From positions 930,001 to 994,000 of the forward strand of contig OY725500.1 of the NCBI GenBank assembly GCA_963281255.1: a stretch of 64,000 nucleotides of DNA, written 5' to 3'. Source of the stretch: Aphrocallistes beatrix. Its lineage: Eukaryota > Porifera > Hexactinellida > Sceptrulophora > Aphrocallistidae. A program made the translations under genes and the position numbers. The notes under the pieces are model-generated. The model had not been told where the DNA came from. It saw only the letters and a list, made by a program, of their open reading frames with translations, and did not search any database. Of this stretch, positions 22,049 through 30,706 are shown piece after piece (position 1 is the stretch's first letter; each line of letters starts with the position of its first letter).

Positions 22049-22192
22049 CAGGTGACTCCGCTTAATCGAGACTTTGGTCCTGGGTATTTTGTCCTGATTG
22101 AGCGGAGTTCTCAATTAACCGATGAAATTTAGTATTAGCTTCTATGTAAGGGACCATTCCGTTCCAGGAGACTTGTCCCAATTAATTGACTG
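22049..22192. mobile_element. MITE, family CAGTCAACTCCGCTTAATC (reverse)
   Basis: Starts CAGGTGACTCCGCTTAATC and ends TTAATTGACTG with TA flanks. Lies between the TMEM63 stop codon and the right inverted-repeat arm. Confidence 0.75.
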
Positions 22193-22239
22193 TATATCTG
22201 ACTATGGCAATATCTGTTTACTGTTATCCTCCTTAGTCA

Positions 22240-22430
22240 GGTATTATACAGCCCTCCAGAGATACGTTCCTAATCTCAAACCCCTAAATTTTCGCCTAAA
22301 TCGATAGATAACATTATAATTTAGGGTAAATTGGGTAATATTCTGGATGTTCACCTTCCTAAACACTTAGAGGCTTAAAATCATACGCCTAAAGGAGCGT
22401 CTCGCACTCCAAGTGAATCCCTTGTCCCTA
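22240..22430 (-). repeat. Right inverted-repeat arm flanking TMEM63
   Basis: Reverse complement of 18755-18945 with substitutions and small indels; contains a single copy of the 33-bp unit's start. Confidence 0.8.
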
Positions 22431-22856
22431 GTCCCTACTACTACTATTCAATTTCTCTTTAGTTATTTTTCCTAATAATTGTGTCATATTCCCTGGTCCA
22501 ATCCACCCGATAATCGGTGCCAACTCTTTTCATTACTTTTCACAAAGCTCTGTAGTTGCAGGAATTATTGCCCAAATTCCGACTCAATTAGTCTAATAAC
22601 GAGGTTCATGTGAACGTGAACTTAACTATATTATCACTCATGTAAGGCAAACCTCGAAGGAGCGAAACCAATTTACACTTGTTCTTTTGGTTACCTCTTA
22701 TCCTACAAATCGTTTGTATTATTTATCTAATTATGTTCCAGTTTTGAACTCAAACTAAGATTATCTTTTAGTCACTACTTAAAATTGGCGAAACCACACA
22801 TTGCATTGAGAACCGTTTTATCAGTCAACATGGTTTCAATACAGCTTGTGGATATG

Positions 22857-23197
22857 CAGTCAGGGTCGCTTATTGTGAACCACCAGGGGACCAAAATCTG
22901 TTCATAATAGAGATACAGTCGACTCCGCTTAATAGGGTCACATCGGTCAGAGGACATTTTGCCCCGATTAAGTGGAGAGCCCTATTAACCGAAAATATTT
23001 TGTATTGGCTTTCATCTATGAGAGCTATTCAGGTCCTACCAAAAGTGGCTCGATTAAACAGTGGCCCTATTAAGCGGAGTCGACTGTACTTCATATTAAA
23101 CGAACTTGATTCAATACAAATCCTATCTAAAAAATGAAATTGGGACCAGGAGGTTAGTTCATAATAAACGAATGTTCATATTAAGCGACCCTGACTG
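22857..23197. mobile_element. MITE, family CAGTCAGGGTCGCTTA, carrying a nested MITE
   Basis: Inverted termini CAGTCAGGGTCGCTTA and TAAGCGACCCTGACTG with TA flanks. The interior is split by a second element at 22916-23086. A partial relative (right half only) is at ~28768-28853. Confidence 0.85.
22916..23086. mobile_element. MITE, family CAGTCGACTCCGCTTAATAGGG, nested
   Basis: Complete palindromic element with TA on both sides (ATA|CAGTCGACTCC...AGTCGACTG|TA), inserted in the element above. Sister copies: 30235-30424, 44293-44485 and 63511-63663. Confidence 0.88.
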
Positions 23198-23199
23198 TA

Positions 23200-24421
23200 T
23201 CTGCATTCTACTAAGACAGGTCTCAACATATTTATTCGATTAGAGCGAAAACCATTTTGATTACTAGAATTACTATGCAGTTATTTAGAATGTCGCGTCA
23301 CTTTGTGGTGTAGATATTTATAGCAATAAATTTTCATGTCTTATGGAATGATATTATTGCATTTTGTATGATCCAATCGGAATTTTATCTTCATCTACTG
23401 ATCATTGAAACATTGGCTGAGATATTACATTCATTTGGTTTTAAAATTCATTCATTGATCAGAAGAATCTATTCTTAGAATAATTCAGAATATGAGCTAA
23501 CGTGTACTTTTATTGTATATTCATACCATCAATGCATTTTGCACTATCGCTATATATATATATATGTGTGTAGATATGAATCTCAGAGATTAAATTATCC
23601 TCTATTCTTTAAAAGTAGCTTGAGTCATTAGGCCTTACGATCTAGAATTGTAAAGAAAGAATTCTATTAACATATTTCATATTACCAGTGTCTACTCAAG
23701 GGTTCCCCCAGGCAATATTTATAGAATATTAACCCTAACTAGTCAAATGGACTATATTGTAAGGATTTTATATATATATATAGTATATATGTATATATAT
23801 ATTTATATTTATGATTGCGCAAACACATTTATTTAATTAATTAGCATATACATATACTAGTACACTCAAATTTTGATAATGATAGTGTTGATAGCTATCT
23901 ACGTAGTATGTAGTTTAGTATTAATTTAAGACTCATTATGTATAATGTTTTTACTTGGCTGGTTTGTGAAGAGCACTTGGAACACTGAAGTTCTAGATAG
24001 AGTAGTTCTTCTCTTTTTAAGAGATTTGATAAGAAGACTCAACTCTTAACCGCTTAAACGATTCTCTTGGTTGCCTAGCTTTGTTTGAAGTCCATTGCCT
24101 AACGCTCTATGATTTCATACCCAATCCAAAGTCCTCCGAATTTGCGATAGAAACCGTACCTACGTGACATTAGTGTAGAGCTACGTTGTCAATCTTCCTG
24201 ATTTATAATTAGAGTAATGGATGCAGTATACCTTACATTGTATAGTCGAACTTTCTAAGCAATTACAAATTAAACATATTAAAACTAAAATTACGTATTT
24301 CAGTAGGTATAAGATGGTATTTATAACCAGGATTATATAGTCAATGTATATCAGTGATATTTGTCTATTCTGAATCCTTTGAATCTTACCTTACTTTTCA
24401 GCAACTTTAACGATATACAAA
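23200..24421. other. Intergenic and 5' leader of the PP2C gene
   Basis: No coding exon seen. TA microsatellites near 23550 and 23770-23800. A strong splice-acceptor-like site (ACTTTTCAG) ends at 24402, 19 bp before the PP2C ATG, implying a leader intron or a trans-splice site. Confidence 0.5.
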
Positions 24422-25555
24422 ATGGGCCTTAGTCTCTCAGAACCGATCACTACGAAGACGACAGACACCAAGGAGAATGGACAGTACAAAGTCGGCGTCT
24501 CGTGCATGCAGGGCTGGAGAATTGACATGGAAGACGACCACACGATTGAAATCGACTACCTTGACGATCCTAAGTCATGCTTCCTCGCGGTTTTTGACGG
24601 TCATGGAGGGTCGAATGTTGCGAAATTTTCAGCCGCAAACCTGTTCCGAATTTTCCCCGATGAGGCGACATTTCAAACAGGAGACTTCACAAGTGCGTTA
24701 AAGAAGAGTTTCCTTGACACAGATGTCAAAATGCTGACTGACGATAATATGCATGACGACCCATCAGGCGCCACATCTGTGGTCGTCTTTGTGAAGGGGA
24801 ACAAGGTGTACTGTGCCAATGCTGGTGACAGCCGGGCTATCATGTCCGAAAACGGGAACGTGTTCGAGCTCTCGTACGACCACAAGCCCAACAACCCAAT
24901 CGAGCACCAGCGAATCAACAAAGCCGGCGGATATGTTGAGTTCAACCGTGTGAACGGAAATCTCGCGCTTTCTCGTGCCTTAGGTGACTTTACTTACAAA
25001 TCGAACGATACCCTCGTCCCTGAGGAACAGATAGTCACTGCGGACCCTGATATCATTGAGAAGGAGATTGGAGAAGATACCGAGTTCATCGTGCTCGCTT
25101 GTGACGGGATATGGGACTGCATGACGAATGAAGAGGTGTTAGAATACGTGCGTGTACGCCTGGCTAAAGGAATGGCTCCACACATCATTTGTGAAGACAT
25201 AATGGACTATTGTCTTGCTGGGGAGGTGAAACCAGGTGGGGTAGGATGTGATAACATGTCCGTTGTTATTACATGCCTCTTGAAGGGTAAAACTTTCCAG
25301 GAATTCTGCGCTAAAATAAACAAATCAATGTCGAAAGAAGTGGATATCCCCATGCCCGAGGTGAATGATGAAACGATGGAAAGCGAAACTAAAGTTCAAC
25401 CCAACACACCACTCACGGTGGTCGGCGAGCAGTTAAACGGACTTGTCCTGAAAGAGAAGAAAGAGGCGATCGACGAGATGGATGAAGAGATACCTTCCCC
25501 CATCTCTGTAGGAAAAGAAGCGGAGATTAATAGCCTACTGAACGGGATCAAATAA
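24422..25555 (+). CDS. PP2C-type Ser/Thr phosphatase (PPM1A/B, Ptc2/3-like)
   Basis: Single-exon gene, 377 aa. A metal-dependent phosphatase that dephosphorylates Ser/Thr in stress and cell-cycle signalling. Catalytic landmarks: R33 for phosphate contact in GWRIDMEDDH, metal ligands in that acidic motif, D59 with G60 in FDGHGG, the DGIWD motif near 230, and GCDNMSVVI near residue 280, which contains the last metal-binding Asp. The N-terminus MGLSLSEP has a Gly2 context suited to N-myristoylation, as in PPM1A/B. The ~90-residue tail is acidic and Lys-rich and is not part of the catalytic fold. Start chosen at the ATG with a good context (AAAATGG) just after the acceptor-like site. Confidence 0.93.
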   Translation: MGLSLSEPITTKTTDTKENGQYKVGVSCMQGWRIDMEDDHTIEIDYLDDPKSCFLAVFDGHGGSNVAKFSAANLFRIFPDEATFQTGDFTSALKKSFLDTDVKMLTDDNMHDDPSGATSVVVFVKGNKVYCANAGDSRAIMSENGNVFELSYDHKPNNPIEHQRINKAGGYVEFNRVNGNLALSRALGDFTYKSNDTLVPEEQIVTADPDIIEKEIGEDTEFIVLACDGIWDCMTNEEVLEYVRVRLAKGMAPHIICEDIMDYCLAGEVKPGGVGCDNMSVVITCLLKGKTFQEFCAKINKSMSKEVDIPMPEVNDETMESETKVQPNTPLTVVGEQLNGLVLKEKKEAIDEMDEEIPSPISVGKEAEINSLLNGIK

Positions 25556-27132
25556 CTCCTCTCCCCCCTCTATCACCCAAGAAACTATGTACATTAGTAG
25601 TAGTCGCTTTGTGTCATGAAGTGTACATTATATGTCGCACCCTTTCCTCCTTTCTCTCTCTCTCTAACTCTTAATTGTATGGGATAATTACTAATCAGTA
25701 TTAAATATACGTTTACATCTCTATCCTACTTTGTATATGTAGATTCATCTAGTTGTGTTGTGTGTGTGCTGTGGACTTGACTTAGTTTAACCTTTACGTC
25801 CATTTTATTCAACGAATAATCTCACTAGTACTGCTACTGACGATACTGTTGTTGTTACGAATAATTTGTAATTCTTTTGTTTTGAAAATGATAATTCTCA
25901 CATTTGTCTTTACGCGTCGTATTCGTTGAGTTTCATCGCCGTTTTTCTTAAGACTAATTAAATACTAATTATTGCAATCCAAAACATTGAAAACTCTCGA
26001 ATTACAATAATAAGAATAAAATTTAATTGCTATCATTGCTAGGAAATTAGGATTGAAGCCCTTGTTCTATAATATTTTTTGATACATCGTATATCCTGAA
26101 TTTTGAGTCCTAGCCTCCTGAAAAATGGAAATTTCAGATATTAGAGACTTGATTCGATAAATGAAAAGAGATATGATTGCAATACAACTTTTTTCTAAGG
26201 GTAAACAACAACATTTTACAATCTTCAGGGGTGTGATTATTCGAGTATATACGGAGGAACCAGTCAACCAACTACCAAAATGAAATGTACGATTTTTGTA
26301 GTATTTTAGATGAGATATCTGTAAAAACACAGCGAAAAGCAGGATTTTCTGTTGACTTGATACGGTTGACTGGCATTCATATGCGATATTTCAATACTAT
26401 TGCATAGTCTTGAATCTTAATATCAAATTGTGTCCAGTGCTTTCGACAAATACTCTCATACAACTCATTCAATTTCTATTCAGTCTTTCAGTAATAGCGT
26501 TGCGTGCTAATGGTGAACATATCTTAGCTCATTACCAGATAGACAATAACTTTGAACCTTAACTCCCTAAACATAAATCTTATTTGTTGTGTGCAGTCTA
26601 GGGGAGGAGTTACGTGTTAGCTCAGTCTGCTGATAAACTGAAATTCTGTAGAGTAGATGTTTTTAATTTCTATTTTTGGTCTTGAGGTTGAATCATTGAT
26701 TATGGTAGATTGCTTTGGTTAGCATGGTATTAATTTAATGCTGTTTCTCCCATCTGGTGAATAATTTAATTAAATATACAAATTGTATGATTGAAAGATT
26801 GACAAATAATAGGTTGTAACGTAAAAAAAGCTATAATAAAAAATGATCAACTAAGCTAATCAGAACTTATCTCACTCCTCAGTGCAGTGGAACCATTTCG
26901 TTCTCTTAATCAGATTATATCAGGTAAACTACCATTTCAACATTAATCATATTATTAATACGTAAGTGTTAATCGAAGACTATTTTTTAGACGAAATTAA
27001 GCTTATTTTCTCTATAATTAAGCCATATTTTGGCCTAACAAAAGTGATCAATTGTGACATTAAATTTAGATTATTAGCGTTTTAGTCTTGCTCATTACAC
27101 CTGTTTCCTTATTCGAGTTTATATAATTCGTT
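25556..27132. other. Intergenic, no gene seen
   Basis: AT-rich sequence with a CT-rich stretch after the PP2C stop codon (25560-25675). No repeats recognised. Confidence 0.5.
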
Positions 27133-28026
27133 ATGCTTAGATCTCTGAGATTCCATTCCAATACAAGACCTCGTTTTCAAGAGAATATCAGAAGGATGGC
27201 CAAATCTCGGTTCGAGTATGTGAGGAAGTTCGAACAAGAAGACAGGTGTCTGCTAGGCTGCTGGATTGTTGTCAGGATCGACGGACGTTCTTTCCATAGA
27301 TTCGCACACGAACACTCGTTCATTAAGCCTAATGACACCCGTGCTTTGGGGCTCATGGATGCTTGTGCGAAATTTGTCATGGAGGAATTTCGCGATATCG
27401 TTTTCGCGTACGGCCAAAGCGATGAATACAGTTTTATTTTTGACAAAAAAATGTCACTTTTCAATCGGAGAAGTAGCAAAATAACGACAAACCTCGTTTC
27501 ACTGTTCACTTCAAGTTACGTCTTCAATTGGTCCCGATTCTTCCCAGCGATGAAGATGAAATATCCACCTGCGTTTGATGGCCGAGTTGTCTTGTACCCG
27601 AATTCGTTAGTGCTGAGGGACTACCTGAGTTGGAGACAGGCAGACTGTCACATCAACAATCTTTATAACACAACCTTCTGGGCGGTCGTAGACTCAGGCA
27701 AAACCAATGCAGAAGCACAGGAGAGATTGAAGGATACATTTTCATCTGACAAAAATGAGATTTTATTCTCAGAGTTTGGGATTAACTATAACAATTTAGA
27801 ATCTCAGTTCAGAAAAGGGACTTCTCTGTTTTGGATGGAGAGTGTGACTCCTGTGAGAGAGACAGTTGCGGATGAAGTTAAGAGCAAAGGGGAAGAGTTA
27901 CCTCAGGAGGGAGGTGCGTGTAAAAAACCGCGAATGAAAAGGGAGATCATGTTATCCCATGAGGATCTGATAGCAGACACATTCTGGAATGAGCACCCAG
28001 GGATACTCGGGAAAGATCAAACATAA
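27133..28026 (+). CDS. THG1L: tRNA-His guanylyltransferase (Thg1)
   Basis: Single-exon gene, 297 aa. The enzyme adds the essential G at position -1 of tRNA-His by 3'-5' polymerisation. Catalytic metal ligands are D50 in RIDGRSFHRF and D97/E98 in YGQSDEYSF; further family motifs are KPNDTRAL, SSYVFNWSRFFP and CHINNLYNT. The core enzyme normally starts at the Met equivalent to residue 22 (MAKSRFEYV). The extra 21 residues (Arg-rich, no acid before Glu17) look like a mitochondrial presequence, so two start sites could give mitochondrial and cytosolic/nuclear forms. Confidence 0.95.
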   Translation: MLRSLRFHSNTRPRFQENIRRMAKSRFEYVRKFEQEDRCLLGCWIVVRIDGRSFHRFAHEHSFIKPNDTRALGLMDACAKFVMEEFRDIVFAYGQSDEYSFIFDKKMSLFNRRSSKITTNLVSLFTSSYVFNWSRFFPAMKMKYPPAFDGRVVLYPNSLVLRDYLSWRQADCHINNLYNTTFWAVVDSGKTNAEAQERLKDTFSSDKNEILFSEFGINYNNLESQFRKGTSLFWMESVTPVRETVADEVKSKGEELPQEGGACKKPRMKREIMLSHEDLIADTFWNEHPGILGKDQT

Positions 28027-28130
28027 GTTCAAATTATTTTGCTCTTTAAATATGTGTTATTTTATTTCTTGCATAGTACAAATATTTCACAAATTATAAC
28101 ACTCCCTACTCATTACTGTTAGCTGATTGG

Positions 28131-28616
28131 ATGGATGTAGTTAAAAGCAATCAGAACTCTGTTCAGGATTTCGCGGAATCTAACGCCTCCAGCGAGAAGG
28201 TATTTCGCACGAAAAGAGAACGTTTCTCAGAGCAAGCAATCAACCAGAATGAGTGGATCTCCAACACCACACAAACCACATACTCAACCAACACTCTCAT
28301 CGGGAATTGGTACGAAGACGCATTCGATATTAAAAACCTCGCAAAATCTAAATGCATTCCCTCTCAATACGACCACTATTTCGAGACCACCTACAGTAAG
28401 GACATATCCAAGGGCTGTGCGCCAGTTCCGAAGGCGCTAGCTCAATATCGCGAGCCTGAGCAGGGCGCCTACCCCGCCCATCAACCGATTCTTGACACCT
28501 CGCGCGCCAAATCGGAGTACAATTCGTGTGTGTCTACTTACACTGCCGCATTCAGTCCCACGCACACAGGGGAGACCATGGAGACTCAAGCCAAGCAAGA
28601 GGAGCCTACGCAGTAA
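28131..28616 (+). CDS. Probable ciliary microtubule inner protein (CFAP107-like)
   Basis: Single-exon gene, 161 aa, only 104 bp after the THG1 stop codon. Residues 51-62 read YSTNTLIGNWYE, resembling a motif I recall from CFAP107 (C1orf158), a protein of the inner wall of axonemal doublets. The pattern T/S-T-Y-S/T recurs three times (near residues 50, 88 and 135), as is common in small microtubule inner proteins. No signal peptide, membrane segment or enzyme motif. The C-tail is Glu/Gln-rich. Assignment rests on short motifs recalled from the family, so it is tentative. Confidence 0.5.
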   Translation: MDVVKSNQNSVQDFAESNASSEKVFRTKRERFSEQAINQNEWISNTTQTTYSTNTLIGNWYEDAFDIKNLAKSKCIPSQYDHYFETTYSKDISKGCAPVPKALAQYREPEQGAYPAHQPILDTSRAKSEYNSCVSTYTAAFSPTHTGETMETQAKQEEPTQ

Positions 28617-29173
28617 TGCTGAGTGATTGTACGCTCCATTACCAATCCGTATCACTACTCTATTCAAATCTCTGTATCGTACTCGTTATAATGAATACTG
28701 TATTTATATCTGATTCTATGGGAGAGGATTCTGTTTGATACATATAATATTGAGAGATTTCACAATTAGCGAACTCGACTCAATACAAATCCTACTACGT
28801 AAGCAATGAAATTGGGACCAGAAGGTTGAGTTTCAAGCAACCCTGACTCTAATTCAAATTTCGACTCCCTCCTTGCTATTATTACCCACAAGGGTAATCG
28901 CAGCATCAGTCAGATTCCATAAATATTTTCTTACTTTTTTTAGCATTGGACAACATACATCAATGAATTTGTAGAATTCTTAGTGGATTGATGTCAAAAA
29001 TCTAATTCTTGATTATTAATGAATTAAATTTTTCGTGGTTACAAACACAATTTTAATAATTTAACATGGCTGATATTGGCAATAACAGTGAATTATACAT
29101 TTAATTAATAAGCCAGTTATTTGCTGATTAACCACTTGAATGATCAATCACATTCCAAATATATCGGTACCAT
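28617..29173. other. Convergent intergenic region
   Basis: 3' flanks of the + gene at 28131 and the - gene at 29174. Contains half a MITE (28768-28853) of the CAGTCAGGGTCGCTTA family. Confidence 0.55.
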
Positions 29174-30094
29174 TCACTTCCACTTGTCCATGAGTGTCTC
29201 AAACTGAGGATCACTCTCAGTCAGTCGCATCACATTATCTGCCACATCGCTCGTTCTAATACTATCGATCAAGTTCTGATCTTCAGCACTCGCATCGCTA
29301 TCAGTGGGTTGGTCTAGAGACTGGTTGATGTAGTTGACTAGCTTGTCCAAGAGAGATTGATCATTCAGTATCGTATCGATTAGTTGTGTCATGTGTTCGT
29401 CTCGATCTGCTTCTGTATTTTCACCCACACCTGTGGTTACACTGCGCTTTTTCGTACTGTGTATTTGTGGTGTTTCGTTTTTCCGTTTTCGAGTAGGACT
29501 TTCCCTTATCTGGTCAACATGGTCTTTCTGTCCGCCTAAAGAGTTAAGAACTAAAGTTTGGAGTGTTTTCTGTTGCATATTGGCACATTGGACCAGGTTT
29601 TTAATCGTCTTTTCGTGTCTCTCTATCTGAGTGCATAAACTCTCCAGATTAGCTTTCATCCCTGGTCCATTACTACTACAGCCCTTTTCCTCGTCAACTC
29701 CATTACTCGTGTAATGCAGTGGAATACAGGCCAGCTGGTCTACTCGTGTGTTCCTCTTTCTTCTATTGGTGGAGGCTCGTACTATCTGTATCGAGGTCTT
29801 GCACTGCGGTACAGAAGGTGCCTGAATTTCTGATCCATGGTTAACGATGGCCTGAAGTCGGTAGTAATCTTTTAAGAGATCCAGTAGGGAGCATGGTGAT
29901 GTGCACTGGGCACAGGAATGTGTGAAAAGCGATTTTATTGGGCTCTCGAGGTGAAAGTGTTGTTGTGCCTTTTTGCACCCTTCCGTCTGGAGATAGTCGC
30001 TCACTAGCCTGGCAGCTAGCTGGTTAACGGCGGTGTCGGTAGTCGCAACAGGTGCTGGGCAATGGCTACAACTTGCTTCCATTCTAACATGCAC
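29174..30094 (-). CDS. LisH-domain protein, possibly NPAT-related
   Basis: Single-exon frame, 306 aa. Residues ~22-52 (AARLVSDYLQTEGCKKAQQHF) match a LisH dimerisation motif, followed by a leucine-rich segment (LLDLLKDYYRLQAIVNHG) in the place where NPAT, the histone-locus-body coactivator, has its second conserved stretch. The middle has a basic patch (NRRKRN) and a second basic stretch (RKRKNETP), both possible nuclear localisation signals. The rest is low complexity and acidic with a short conserved-looking end (DPQFETLMDKWK). The length is far below vertebrate NPAT, so it may be only a LisH nuclear protein. Start: the Met at 30094 or the fifth residue. Confidence 0.45.
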   Translation of the reverse strand: MHVRMEASCSHCPAPVATTDTAVNQLAARLVSDYLQTEGCKKAQQHFHLESPIKSLFTHSCAQCTSPCSLLDLLKDYYRLQAIVNHGSEIQAPSVPQCKTSIQIVRASTNRRKRNTRVDQLACIPLHYTSNGVDEEKGCSSNGPGMKANLESLCTQIERHEKTIKNLVQCANMQQKTLQTLVLNSLGGQKDHVDQIRESPTRKRKNETPQIHSTKKRSVTTGVGENTEADRDEHMTQLIDTILNDQSLLDKLVNYINQSLDQPTDSDASAEDQNLIDSIRTSDVADNVMRLTESDPQFETLMDKWK

Positions 30095-30234
30095 ATTAAT
30101 ACCACAAATTCATTTTATATTCAAACTTGTATGCCTATATTACTCCAATTATCGAGGTAGCACTTAGTTTGGTCGGTTACGCACAGGATTATTAAGGATT
30201 TTCTCATTGATGATATTACGTATGCAGTCATATA

Positions 30235-30424
30235 CAGTCGACTCCGCTTAATAGGGTCACATCGGTCAGAGGACATTTTGTCCCGATTAAGCGGAGGACC
30301 CTATTAACCGAAAATATTTTGTATTGGCTTCTATGTGTGAGAGCTATTCCGGTCCTGCCAAAAGTGGCCTGATTAAGCAGTTGACCCAATTAAACAGTTA
30401 CCATATTTTAAGCGGAGTCGACTG
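30235..30424. mobile_element. MITE, family CAGTCGACTCCGCTTAATAGGG
   Basis: Full palindromic copy, TA|CAGTCGACTCC to GGAGTCGACTG|TA, between the LisH and RIPOR genes. Confidence 0.88.
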
Positions 30425-30706
30425 TAATTGAATTAGCTGCATAATATTGTAAATTGGCTTATAATTTCCTATATTTGGCGGTTCTTAACCTAAGGGACTG
30501 GGGTAACAATTCATTTAACAGATTTCATTCAAATGTGTACATATATAATCAAGCACTAAAATGATAATGTCACAATAACAAATCTTAACAACTCTCCGTA
30601 TATCCTGATATACAGAACAGTACAGTAAATATATACAAATGAAAGCTAGGATATTCAATTCTCCACTCAAACTTAAAGTAAAATCATAGCATTGGAATGG
30701 AGGAGG

